Origin: Nemopilema nomurai
Lineage: Eukaryota; Cnidaria; Scyphozoa; Rhizostomeae; Rhizostomatidae
Direction of reading: 5' to 3'
DNA length: 64,000 nt
NCBI GenBank assembly: GCA_003864495.1
Contig: ML133422.1
Span: 3,243,933 to 3,307,932 of the forward strand
The translations under genes and the position numbers were made by a program. Each line of letters starts with the position of its first letter. Within the stretch, counting starts at the first letter, position 1. The notes beneath the pieces were generated by a model. It was not told the DNA's origin. It worked only from the letters and a program-made list of their open reading frames with translations, and did not search any database. Of the stretch, positions 44,818 through 58,368 are shown piece by piece.

Positions 44818-47800
44818 ATGGCCCAACCACAGACTCAGCTTCACAAAGGGATTGTCAAGCAGGTGAGGGGCTTTGATTTCCTTCCCAAGTTTGCCGTCTT
44901 GGAGGTTTTCTTCATTCATTATCGTCAGTGTTCTTGTACTGACCCCGAACTATTACTTGAGGTGCAGCCCCCTTTGAACTTAGGTTCGTGATGAATCTGA
45001 GTTTCAAAGTGTAGCTAGTATTGTTTCGACTCGCAAGGTAAACTTATTGAAGCCCAGAGTTAAGGTCTATTCTTGATGTAAGTTAGTTGTTTACCTGCTG
45101 CTTAGGCCATGAAAGATCACTGCCTAGGCCAACCAAACGCTGACGTGTCTTTATGGTCATCGTTAAAAGCACATTCAACCCGAATAATTTCGCCTTTAGT
45201 TTCATCATTGTTTCCGATTTGTATTATTGAAAAGCCAAGGTTTTGAATTTGGTAGATATTTATGAGGTGATAAACATCTTTCGTGTTTGTTTACGTCGAT
45301 CTTATGGCCCGTTCCTTGAAAATCTTTGAATGCATGCCCTTGGATGTCCTAGATATTTCACTGTCTGTTTGGTCACATGGCAATTTACTGATAATGTAGC
45401 GGAAATAACCAGGAATTGAAATGAACCAATTTTGTTTATTAACTTAAAAGTGAACTGAATTTGCTGGTAACAAAGTGATGTTATTTCTGTGGTTGCCTTT
45501 ATAATCCTATTGATAGCACCACATAGCTACAAAGCTGTTTTGAAAGATTGTGTAGTAATTTAGTTTTGCTGTTGAACTACTACTGTGTTGGTATCATGGA
45601 TGAACATTTCAAGTTTAAGTTTCTCTGTCTTTGTATCTTCTTGAACAAACTGTTGCTTATTGTATCAGCCTCATTAAAAGCCCCAATGTTGCTCAGTCTT
45701 TTTAACTGCTTTCATTTAAAAGTAAAACTTTTCTAATCTTTATACATAGGTGATATTTTGTGAGGTAATTTTCCAATTTTATGATATGCTAGGTCTTGTC
45801 TGGAGACTGTGTTATTGTCAGAGGTCAACCAAAAGGAGGCCCACCACCTGAACAACAAATAGCTTTCTCTAACATTGTTGCCCCAAAGGTTGGGCGGAGG
45901 GCTAATCCAAACATCGAGGGGAGTGTAGAAACCAGAGATGAAGTATGTTTGTTGCTTTTTTCAGATTATAATGTATGCTGTTCTTTTCACAGTATTGTTG
46001 TGGATTTAGAAAGTTGTTTTGCCAATCAACAGGCAAAAAAATGTTGGTGGGCAAAGGCAACATCTGTATGACATTTCTTATATCTCTCAATGTGTCACTT
46101 GTCTTAGGAATAATTATGTTTGTTAAATGCAGCTGGATGCATAGCCCATAATCTGCTTAAACATACAGTTTGAATAAAAACAGTTTAAATCAATGTCATT
46201 TAGTTTAGGAATGTTTAAAAGCTTATGTCAGTGTGTGCCAAATTTTAGGAGCTCTTTAAAAGTATAATGGAATGTGACTTATACTCGTGGTTACTTTCAT
46301 GAAGATTAAGCTCAGAACTATTTGGTTCTTTGCTTTCTCTCTGAACGAACCTACAGAAGATGTCCCAACTGAGTTTTGAAAGGAAGGCTTTTCATTTCTG
46401 TCCTGTGAGAACTGTTCTGTTCAAATGTGGTTCAGCAGCTTGAAACATGCCTTACTTGTCTTCAAAATTTTTCATTTCAAATGATTCAACATTTACAATT
46501 GTGCCTTTTTAGCCTTTTGCATGGGAAAGTAGAGAATACCTTCGAAGCAAGTTGATTGGCAAAGAGGTTTCTTTCACCATAGAGTATAAGCCACCTGGCA
46601 GTGGTCGTGTTTATGGATCAGTTTTTGTCAAGAAACGTAAGTTTTAAATGCAGCTTAGTCTGAATAAAAACTGTAGCTGAAAATAAAACTGAAAATTTTA
46701 TGTTGATTTTTTAATCAGGCCATAGTATATAATCAGACATATTCTAGAGAATTCTTGCCCATTCCTTGTTTTTGAGACAAGTTTTTTTCTTTCTTTTGAA
46801 GCTGATGGCGAGTTTATAAACATAACAGAATCCCTCGTTAGTGAAGGTCTTGTGGAAGTTAGAAGAGGTGGTATCAAACCTTCAGAGTGAGTTTTTTTAA
46901 TAATCTTATTTGAAAGCATTCAGTAAGCTTTATGTTAAAATTGTCAATTGTGTAACCAGAGAAGGTGGCAATCTGTCATTAAACTTAAAGAGAATTGTTC
47001 AGTGACAAGCAATATGAGGTTAATTACATAATGATGATGATGATGATTTACCTATCTTGTTTGATTATGCCCTTAGCCATTCCTCTGATATTGGTGCATG
47101 GTGTAATCTTTGCCACTTGTATCCTGATATGGAGGCTGAAACAAATTAAAAAGAGAGTGAAGGTTTCTCTTTTTCTTTCTTGAATAGTGATCAGAACAAG
47201 TTGGTAGATTTGGAAGAGGCAGCAAAAGCAGCAAAGAAGGGAAAATGGGCAGATGATGCTCAAGTAAGTGCAAATTTTCTTATGCTATTTGGTACAAAAT
47301 CAGGTCAATTTGTTGTCCATAAGTTGTCAGTTGACAGCATTGAGTTCTTGTGGTATTGTAGTTTTTTCTAATGTCTGCAAAGTATGGTTGTTTTCACTGC
47401 TGCTTTTTAATAGATCAACTTTTTGGATTTCAATTTGTATGAATGGACTTTAGAAGATATGTACTAGCTCTTTGCTATGCTACACAATGCCTTAAATATT
47501 TATAGTTTGCTACACAAGAAGGCTGACAAATTTGTATGTTTGACTGCTTTCTTTTTGCCTTCAGTGTAATAAAGCTCAACATTTGTATCATAGTTTTTAG
47601 GAACACTCAGCAACAGACTATTATGTATATAGTTGCTAAAATAGATTCATGAAACATGCCAGCTGTGTTTCAGAGACCATGTAGTTTTTAACCCCATTCA
47701 AAGTCATTTGATTTGAATTTTAGTATTTATTTTCAAACAGTCAATATAGGTAGCTACTAACCAATTTATCAGCTCAAAACAATGCATGCAAAAAATTCTT

Positions 47801-50800
47801 ATTGCTAATTACGAACCAATTCATACGAAAGGCATGCAAAAATTCTTTTCATTGCAAGAAAGGCACTAGTAGTAATTTTACGGTTTTGCTCATATTTCAA
47901 AGTCAGGTAACAATTGACTATCTAAAAATTGTCTAATATTGAATTTTCTTCATCATAAGAATTCAGCCAATTATATGTTTCAGAATTATCCAGGTCATTT
48001 TGTCTGACTCTTGAGACAAATACCATTTGTATTTTGTAATTTCATTTTCATATACAATGACCTGATTCTGCTTGATGCTTTGTTTGAATAAAAAACTTAA
48101 AACCAGCAGTTGTTTTGGCTATCAACACGCTATCTGCCTGACCCTTTTAGGGTTGCACTAAGCGAAGCTCAGATGCATGTTGCAAGGGTTATATTAAAGG
48201 TTTATTGCCTTTTGGCTTAAAGCTGGTCACTTATACGAGATTTAGAGCTCCGTTGAAGCTAATTTTTGTAGCGTTGTTAGTTTTTTTTCCATTTTTTTTC
48301 TATTCTTCATATGGCTTTAGTCTGTTCCTAAAACGAATTCCAATTGTTCATTCTATTCTCCCCGAAAATTCTCTGGTTTTTTTTAAGTTTCCTAGCTGTG
48401 ATCATATTTGCCTGCTTTACTTAAAATCAGTTCTGTAGGCGGTATTCGACAGAATGAATTATGGACAACACTTCGAACTAGTTCTTGACTTCCGATTTTG
48501 TTGTTCTGTTTTAGGAACATGTTCGAAATATAACATGGAATATTGAAAACTCGAGAAACTTTGTTGATCAAAAGCGTGGCAAGCCCATAGATGGTATGTT
48601 TTGTTATTCAACCTTTTTTGTAGTATTTTTGCGAAGCTAAAAAGCAGACAAAATGATCAATGTGCTTGCAATCTTTCTTGCGATATTCATAGCTAGGCTG
48701 ATAATATTAGTGTTAATGGAGCTACAGCTATAGCTAAGCTTTAGTCAATAAAAAATGACCAAGTCATCTAAGCTTTTTTGTTAAATTTTTCTGTCGTTTA
48801 CGCAGCAATCATTGAAATGGTTCGGGATGGAAGTACCGTTCGTGCATTTACGCTGCCCAATTTCGACTATGTTACAGTCATGCTGACGGGCATCAAAGTA
48901 AGTTGTAATTCTTTTTGTCCTGCTAAATTGTCAATTAACGATGCACTTATTTTTCTCTATTGACTGATTGTATTTTTACGCCTGTCGTGGAATAGCGGCC
49001 ACTACTTCACAGATTTCTCTGCATATAGAAATATGTATATAGAAATGATATTCTTATTAACTGCCTAGATATTTTGTGGTCAAATTCATGTTTGAATTTC
49101 CTGTTTATATCTATTTTTAACCGATTTTCGTAATTTTGAATTTCAGTGCCCAATGTTTAAGATGGACGGTGACAAGCAAGCCCCAGAGGCGTTTGCTGAA
49201 GAGGCCAAATTCTTCACCGAATCTCGTCTTCTTCAAAGGGAAGTTAAGATCGTCTTTGAAGGCGTGTCGAATCAGAATTTCTTGGGTTCTATCATCCACC
49301 CCGCGGGGAATATAGCCGAATTAATGCTGAAAGAAGGGTTTGCCAGGTGCGTTGATTGGAGCATGGGGGTGTTGTCATCGGGGCATGACAAATACAGGCA
49401 GGCGGAGAAGTCAGCCAAGCAGAAGCAGTTGAGGATTTGGAAAGGGTACGCCCCTTCTGGCAACAAAGTGGCGATCAAAGACTCTGAGTTCACTGGCAAA
49501 GTATGTTGGTCTAGGTCGCCATTTTGGCATTGTCTCGTTTTCGTTGACATCAGACAAAAATGAGGCCCAACCTTGTTAATAGACTGTTAACAGCAATAGC
49601 TTTGTTATTTATTTCACTGTTTGCAGATGTTTCATTTCTGAACTGATAGCATGTAGTAAAAACATTTTGGAGCGATTGAAATATTAGAATGGAGTTCGTT
49701 CTAGTGCCTCTCCGCAAAGCACTGAACAGTTGTTTTCTTTTGTGGAGTACAAAACTGGAAGCAGTTCTGTTTTTAAAGTAGTGGTGACTAAAAACCATAC
49801 TTCAGTCCGCCTGAAATGCACTCCGTTTACACTGACTAGGTTTCATCAGCACAGTTGTTCATAAGGCCTATATTTTACCGAAATTTGTATTTCAGGTTGT
49901 GGAATGTATCAATGCCGATGCCATTGTTGTGATGCTACCAAGCAAGGAGTACAAAAAGATTTTCTTTTCGAGTCTGCGACCTCCAAGGTTTGTTGGCCCC
50001 TAGTGCTTTCAAACCCGATTTTGAGCTGCTGCTGTGCGATAGCAGTAGCTAAGGTTGTAATCATCTTAGGATTGATTGTCAAGATGCATGTGATTGATCA
50101 TGATTTTTATGATTACTGATCTGATTATTGATAGTTTTTATGATCTGAATCAATGGACACGAAATTGTTCCCCAACACCCGGCATAGCAATTGTGCTTTT
50201 ATCAAATGATGGATTATTTTATTCAGTTATTAACTTGTCAAGCTGCCTTATCGCTGTTTAACAGAAGTTTTACAGCTCGCGAAAACCTTCTTTCTAAGGC
50301 AGCTGAGAATTATTGACAATGTGAAATTTGGACAGGTGTATTTTTTCGTCGCTTTGCATCGCCAAACTGTATCCTCAAAGTCACTGATCTTCAGCACTTT
50401 GTGATAAAGTCCACTACCTTACTAATCAGCATTTGAAAATATAAATATAAGTTATTCGAAACACTGATCTTTGAAAGTAATTTATTCCAACTAGGGCCAT
50501 GGCAAAGGAAGAAGATTCTCAGGTAGATTTTATCTTCCTCTTCCTATTATAAGGGCTTACTGACCCCCTCCCCCCTAATCTTGCTCTACTAAACGTGCGT
50601 TACTTTATAGATTGAATTTTCTAGGCTCTTCTCAAAAATAGGAAAAGGTTTCGCTTAGGAGAAGCGTCATCTCTAGGCCTATGAGGCCATAATACGGCAG
50701 TTATAAATTCATTTGGTTAACCATAGCTACAAGACTAGCCCAAGCTGCAAATGGTCATAGACATCTCTATAATTGGCAAATAGGTATTTGAAGCTTGAAG

Positions 50801-53800
50801 GTTGCTAAGGTGCACTGTTTGTTATTACACCATACCCTCTGTTGATGCCCAAAGCAACATGTCTTGCTTGAGATGTTACTGTCAAGGAAGCAAGGCATTT
50901 AATCATTACCTTCTCGGTTTGATGTATTTGCTTGCACTTAAACCATTACCCGATTTACCATTTCATCTGATCTTTCTGTCGTGGAACTAACATTGATGTT
51001 TATCTCTTGATTATTCTCATATTAAAGCTCTTTTCAAAAAGAATTGGCCTTTCAGGAAAACGGACCGAGTAGAAGTGGGAAGAGAGGCAAGCCTCTTTAT
51101 GAGATTCCCTATATGTTTGAGGCACGTGAATTCTTGCGGAAGAAGCTGATTGGCAAAAAGGTAATCGAATCATTTTGTTTTTACCACTGGATATCTCGAC
51201 TGCTTTGTAAATACTCTAAATACTTTGCTGCATGTCTAATCTTTTTTCCTTGGGAGTTACTTTGCTCTAATTTTGTTTTTGCGAAATACAACGCCAATCC
51301 TGCAAGATGTGTTGGTCAAATTTGGTAGTGCTATTTTAAAGAACGGAGGGTTGTGTGACATTTTATGACATAGAGTTTGCTAATAATGTTCATGTAAAGT
51401 GACAATGCATTTGGTTGAACAAATTTTAACTGTGATTTAAAGAGATCCGGTGAAAAATTGAAGTTTTTATTGGGTCTTTAGCTGTTTTATGGGCACTACC
51501 GCGCCTTTGACTTAGCCGTTTCTTTGCATATGCCGTAGGAAATCGACTCTGTAGAAGGGTCTGGCACTGTTAATAGTTTCGGTTCGGAAATGAAACCTTA
51601 GCTCTGTGCCCTTGTATACTGTAAATTGATTGGTTTAGGAATAAAAAGCAGTGCCGCGTTGGTCAAGCCTGCTAATGTTCACTACGTTCACTAGGTTTCC
51701 ACATTGGTATTGCTGTTGGAAAGTATTGCAATGTGCATGCGTATCAAAGGAATGTTTCCCACGTGAACATTATGGGGCCATTATAGGGCCATGTCATATT
51801 TGATGTTTTTATTATTGTTTATCGAAGGTTGAAGTGAAGATTGACTACGTCAAGCCAGCCAATGATGGTTACCCGGAAAGAACATGTGCCACAGTGACCA
51901 TTGGAGAAATCAATATTGCGGAGGCGCTTATAAGCAAAGGCCTAGCAACAGCGTTACGTCATAGACAGGATGACGACCAGCGCTCCTCCCAGTATGATGA
52001 TCTTTTGGCCGCAGAGAACAGGGCCTCCAGGAACGGAAAAGGCTTGCACAGCAAGAAGGAGCCACCTATGCACCGCGTGGCCGACATCTCAGGGGTAAGG
52101 GGCTTTTGGTATTTGTTAAACCTAATTTACATGGGCATGACATGAACATGTTTGGCATTCTACAAAACGAATGAAGTAACCCACCAATGCTGAGATGATC
52201 TTTGACAAATGCATTAACGTTTGCGAAGTTTCAGTTTGTGGTCTCAGTTTGCAGTTTGTGATCGAAGTATCAGTCACTCTGGGGAAATTATTCTATTTTT
52301 TTGGGAAACGAAGAATGGGTTATAAGCAGCTGTTAGCCATTCGTATCTTGTTTGTTGTCACTGAGTCGGTCTTCTACCACACACCTTAATTGCATTTGGC
52401 GTTACATTATCATCTTAGCATTGCGAAGAGACCTTTAATAACAATGAAATATGCGATTGATCAGCCAGTGGAAAAGCTGAAGGTGGAGGCGTGAAGTTCT
52501 ATTGCGCAGTGTTGTGGAAGATAAAACTTAAATAAAAGGAAATGAGATGGCTCTGTTTTAGTGGGTGAACCATTAAACTTTCATATCATGTGGACATGGC
52601 TCTACTTTTGAAAACGTTGAAGATTTCGGATAGATTGTTTTGTAAGGAAGTAGAAGAATGCTCTTCCTGCAACACTCAGCACATATCATTTGCATTTTAG
52701 CATTTTGAACCTGTTAAGGAACCTTCTTATCTTGATATCGACTTATTCATATTTCTTCAACGGGAATCGCATTCGTTTTGGGGCTAAATACCCTGCACGT
52801 GACTGCTCCCATTGTTTCGTTCGTTGTTTCAATTCAATTACCGTTGTGTGCTGATAGGCCAACTGCACCAGAAAACGCGTTGTTGTTGTGGCTGTCGTCA
52901 TAGTAATGAGCAAATGAATGGAAACCTGCGCTAATTTTCTAAATCGTCCACCAAGTTTTATCGGAGTAAAGGCTGGATTTAGCTACAATCAACCTTGAAT
53001 CTTCATTTCGATGTGATAGGTTGTAGTAGCGTGTCAATAATTCTTCTTGAGGTTTTGCGGCGTGTACTATCTCAGAGATTCTTTGCAAGTGCTTCTCGCG
53101 CTCAAGCTACCAAGCTCTTTAATACTGCTTCAAATCCACTGTCTGTTACATCTTTTTTATACTAAACAGCTCAGCTAAATAAGTGTTCAGTCAAAAACTA
53201 TTGCAAATTAAAAAAAGTTGCCATTACAAATTTGTAGAATTATGTATAAGGCGGGTTGGTGATGAAGTGCAATGCAAATATTTATGCATGGCCTTTCCCT
53301 TCAACTTTACATGTTTTCATGTAGGATCGCGCAAAGGCAGCCCAGTTTCTGCCATTTTTACAAAGGGCAGGAAGGTCAACAGCCATCGTAGAATTCGTAG
53401 CAAGTGGTTCAAGGTTCAGGCTGTACCTACCGAAGGAGACATGCCAGATTACCTTCCTGTTAGCCGGGATCTCTTGTCCCAAAGTGCGGTCAGTCAGTCC
53501 TCGAGGGGACCTGATTTCCGAGGGAGAGCCATTTGGAGACAAAGCACTGGAGTATAGCAAGGAGCACTGCATGCAGCGAGAGGTGCGGTTGGCTTTTTTG
53601 AGACAATTTTGATGTCACAAAGGGAAGGTGCCGGATGATGGGACTGACTTTTTAACTGATTCTTCATCTTAAACTAATTCAAAGAAGAACAGTAATATTT
53701 CTTTGCACTTTCAATGTTGGATGTAATATATAGATATAAAGTTTGGTGATGGGTAGGGATAGTTGAGCCTTGGTGGTTAAGCACTCGTGGAAAAGTAATA

Positions 53801-56800
53801 ATGTTTCGGCGTTTTTGATAAAATCAGAATATCGCTTAGTATGCTAAGTATATACATTGTCTAGAAAAGGGTATCTTGCTTGAAGTAATGTAATATTGAA
53901 ACAATATTAATGTTTTGTTTTGCAATAAGGAACATAATCTTTGAATGTCATTTGCAATACGTGAATTATTTCAACAGTAAGCAGATTGCTAATCAATAAT
54001 ATTGCTGTTGTCCTTCTTCACAGGTTGAAGTCCAAGTTGAAAATATTGACAGGGCAGGAAACTTCATTGGGTGGATGTTTGTCGATGGACACAATTTGTC
54101 AGCTGACCTTGTCGAGGTATATTCTGTTTTAAACGTGCTCTATTATAAAATCTTTGTACAATATATGTTTTTTTATAGTATATATATATATCCTATTTTG
54201 CTTTTTTACTGATGTTTCAACTTTTTGTAGCATGGTTTGTCAAAGGTCCATTTCACCGCGGAGAGATCAGAATTTTTTAAAGATTTGACTCAAAAGGAAC
54301 AGAAGGCTAAGGAGTCAAACTTAAAAGTAAGCACAGACCTGACTTGACTTATCGTGATCAGCTTTTTTCTACCGTTATTTTTTCACGCATGCGAAGGATG
54401 CATAACTCGTGCCCTAGCGAAAACAAGGATCAGATTTCTTCTTGAACAATCGGTGAAGAGGCAGGGTTTATGCATTCAAATTTAGTTGCATTAATGAGTC
54501 TGAAGAGATTGAGTAAAGATATGCTTATATGGGCCCAAGCTGTAGCTGTTTTCTTTTTAGTTGATTTTATTTAAATTGTGTACCTGAAAAAGCAAGTATC
54601 TGTTTTAGAAGGCTATAATACTAGATACCATATTTGTTCACCGTTTTGGGTGGTGTAATTGCTGCCATGTTATGGACCAATTTTTATTTACTGAAGAATC
54701 ATTTTGTTTACTGTTCAAATTATATGTTTACAGATATGGCAAGGGTATGTGGAAGAAAAGATAGATACAGTTGTAGAGGAAACGGAGAGGAAGACGAACT
54801 TCACAACGGTTTGCAACCTGTTATTTATTTTTTATTTTGCATACATCGAGCCCTAACAATTACTGGCCCTTATAAAGTTACTTTAACATTTCCCTTGAAA
54901 CGCATGCTTTTTGTAAGAAAAGAGTTGAAGTTTAATAACAAATGTCTTGTAATAACAACTTGTGATTGTCACAGTATTATTCTACACGTTCGTTGCAGTC
55001 TAACGTATACATTCGGACACTTCAATTGATCATTTTGGATGACCTTTAGTTTCATTTGCAATCTTTTCCAGGTTGTCATCACAGAAATCCCAGATGGTGT
55101 CACTTTCTGGGCCCAGAACGTAGACACAGGTAATCAATGAACTATTTCACTCCCCTCTGAGGTCTTATTTTTGCCAATGTCTTGATCATAATAAAAATAG
55201 ATTGAAAAGTGGTCTAAAGTTGTTAGATGTGCCGCAGTGACTTACACGCTTTGACTCGCAACCTACCAAGCTAATGCTATTTGTATTTTGTTGTTTGTCA
55301 CAATTTTTGTTCCTCCAATCGGCGCCTAGTGCTGAATAGAAGAAATAAACTGTGAATTACGGTCAGACATCTCAGTAGATACGGAAGCAGCTTGTACTCT
55401 GATGGTGATCAATTTTATTTCAATATTAGATTTGCTAGATTTATCGTGTTTTTACCGGAGTTACATTGTCGCAGTCATTTGCTAAACTTTACGATAAGCG
55501 CGTTCTTGCTGCCAGCTCACTGACCATGTGACGTCATCAAGTTGCCCTCTAGTCATGAAATTGCTCCTTTGGTTTTGTTTATGGCTATCGTTGTCCACGC
55601 TTAAAGTGCCTATTTACCAACGTCGACCACCACCCATTCTTAATTTACTGCTCCGGTCGATGACAGTGATGCTAAATTCTTTTGTTCCTTCGACAGCTGA
55701 AAGGTTTGAGCAGATGACCATGCAGCTGCGCAATGACCTGACCAGCAACCCGCCTCTCCCTGGCTCGTTTACCCCGCGAAAGGGAGACATGTGTGCTGGC
55801 CTCTTCATTGACAATCTATGGTAGGAGTCTCTTGTCGTTACTGGTCACTCTAAGTTGCCGCACGAAACCTCATCCTTTTTAACGCCAATGAAATTCCATC
55901 CTATCTGAGAATAAAAATAATGCTGCATTAGGTTAAATTTCAGATTGAAAAATTTGACCAGATCCTTTTCCCTAAAGCTGTCTGAGACTATCTGTGTGCA
56001 ATTTCACTTTCATCAGACTTCGTCCATCCTCCACATGCAGCTGTTGCTTGGAAACTGCCCCAACGATCACGCACATGACTCTTCGCTTTTCCTCGCTAGG
56101 TACCGCGTGAAAGTCGAGAAGGTCGATTCTCTTGATTCAGTTCATGTTCTTTACATGGACTATGGAAACGTGAGTGTTCCCGGCATCACTTAATCGTTAT
56201 TTGTTGTCTACCCGTTCTTTGTGGACTATTTCTCCTGACACTAATCCAGTTCCTCAGCATAACAGAAAAGCAGAAAACCTTTGCTGCTCTTAACCAGAAT
56301 AGGCGTTACGATTTTCGATATCTCTCCGTTATCACGTTATATCAATATGCTCAGAGGTTTGTCAATATTTTTAATTTTCCCCAATACCAATTCAAATCGA
56401 TCAATATTAACGTTTCTAATTAACAGCGAGATGTAATCCCAGCAACGAAAATGGCCAACCTCCCACCTGCATATCACAGGTTTGTTTTGAAACTTCGTCC
56501 TCGATTGCAAGTTCAGTTACTTCTTGTTGAGTCAATAATCTTTCCCATGCTGTTTTACTTTTATCAAGGGTGGGACTTACAGGAAGAATTTCGCCTATCG
56601 GGAATTTTGTTGTGAAAAGAATTAACGGAAAATAAGGTTTTAAATCGATTTTAAATCGAGCAGAATGCTTTTGAAAAGTAGGGACTCTTATCACTGACTT
56701 GAATAAAAGTTGGCTTTGACGGGGAGTTTGCTGTCAGCACAAAGGCCCCAATCAGACTTACCACTTGGAACTAAGCCCTCTTTGCATGCGACAATAAGGT

Positions 56801-58368
56801 TTCCTACTAAAAGCTGTGAAGTTGAGTTAAATAAAGTTCCTGTTAATTACTTTTCAGCTTCGCTGCCCAAGCACACGAGTACACATTGGCCTGCATTTTA
56901 GCACCCAATGACGTAAGTAGCTTTCTGCGCGCCACGTTCTAAATTTTGACAATTACCCATGCAACAAGATTAATTGCTGTAAGTTTGAAATTCTAGCTTT
57001 AAATCCGGAAAGGCATGGCAGAATACCATCAATGCGGGGAAGTTGTTGAATATTTTACGAATTGGCTAAGGTCTAGACAACAGAACACGTACTCAATCCT
57101 AATCGAATTACAGAGCAGAGTGTAATAGGGAAAATCTTCAGTCTTATACGACGGCCCTCGAATTGAGAAAGACAAATAATGCCCATGTTGAGAAATGGTT
57201 GATCATTTTCTTTAATGTTGATTAACGATTGATCTTGTTGATTGATGATTAATCATGCTGGTTAATGATTTTTATTAATGATTAATTTTGATTAATGATT
57301 GATTTTGTTGTTTTAGGAGGATGATCGTGCAGCGCTTACTGATGCCTTCAAGCGCCGTGCCCTGGTTTGTATTTCCCCTTTTTAGTACCGAATATGCATG
57401 GCATTAACACTCGATCTTCCATTGATTCTAATTGTTATTTATCTTTGTCGCTATCTGCAGGTATATGGGGAAAGGTGCTTTGTCAGTTCACTTCATGCCT
57501 TGCTGAGCATATCTCTCATTAGGGTACATTATGATTGAGAACTATGTATTATTAGTGATATTGTGCAATGAACAATTTTCTTGACGCTGAAATTGCTTTC
57601 CACAGAATGAGCAGTTTCTTCTCAATGTGGAATACAGACAAAATGGACAGGTTTGTGTCTGATTTTCCTATGGTACTATTCATCTGCCCCTTAGGTGTTT
57701 CATTTAGATTTTTCAGGTTTTCTTTATTGCTTCTATGCATTTATTTTACTAGAAAGCACCTGCCTACAGAGTGTGCTAAAGGCATAAATTCTGACCCTTT
57801 CTTTTGAGGTTGATGTCTCGTAACTTAAGCAGATGTCCGGTAACTTTAAGCACTTTTCCTCAATGAAAGAAATTGTTGAATGCTAGGAGTCTGCTACACT
57901 GATGAATGCAAGCTCAAAAGATGATTTTGGAGTTGGACTGCTTGCTGATGGCTTTGCAATGGTGGAAAAACGAAAGGAAAAGCGGCTACAGAAGATGCTT
58001 GCCAATTATCGCAAAGCCCAAGATGAAGCTAGAAGTAATAGGGTATGTATGATGGCTTTCTCTACTCCAATTATGCTCCTGATGTTTTTAGTAGTTTTAT
58101 GGTAGTGATCAGTTAGTCCATAATTTTTGACACAGAATGAAATTAAGGAATGTTATACATAAATGAAAATGGACAAAGCAGTAAGAGATTTATCATGGCG
58201 GGAGTTAATTTAATTACATGCTGTGAAGGTTTCTCATTAAAGGTGATTCTTACATACAGACCTCTGTGTGGTAAACAGACTCTTGATGTGTTGTTATCTC
58301 TGCAGGTAAACTTATGGCAGTATGGAGACTTCACTGAAGATGATGCTCCAGAATTTGGCTATCGATAA
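44818..58368 (+). CDS. SND1: Tudor-SN / staphylococcal nuclease domain-containing protein 1, complete
   Basis: Twenty-five coding exons, all in phase, total 2,691 bases (896 residues; human protein 910): 44818-44862, 45793-45942, 46513-46636, 46802-46886, 47188-47263, 48515-48593, 48806-48897, 49147-49500, 49896-49987, 50495-50522, 51056-51160, 51828-52094, 53325-53582, 54024-54116, 54231-54326, 54734-54808, 55072-55129, 55697-55820, 56100-56169, 56427-56479, 56858-56912, 57317-57364, 57606-57650, 57887-58042, 58306-58368. Four SN-like domains span about residues 16-160, 186-325, 335-490 and 505-650; a Tudor domain (around 719-770, [16 protein letters not shown]) is embedded in a fifth partial SN domain ending DAPEFGYR. 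Landmarks include [64 protein letters not shown] and [12 protein letters not shown]. In the family this is a cytoplasmic RNA-binding cofactor and nuclease in RISC, RNA decay, splicing and transcription, with Tudor binding of methylarginine. Start context is AGAATGG. Confidence 0.97.
50495..50522 (+). CDS. SND1: 28-base micro-exon of SND1
   Basis: Lying between exons ending 49987 and starting 51056, this micro-exon encodes the variable loop AMAKEEDSQ after the conserved LRPPR. It is needed to keep the frame (phase 2 in, 0 out). The matching loop in human SND1 is also charged and variable, between SIRPPR and the [14 protein letters not shown] block. Confidence 0.75.
57218..57312 (+). repeat. 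AT-rich imperfect repeat of TTGATTAATGATTGAT type (SND1 intron)
   Basis: Variants of TTGATTAATGATT recur across about 95 bases immediately before the exon at 57317. The array abuts the acceptor TTGTTTTAG. It is a degenerate short-unit repeat without coding sense. Confidence 0.75.
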
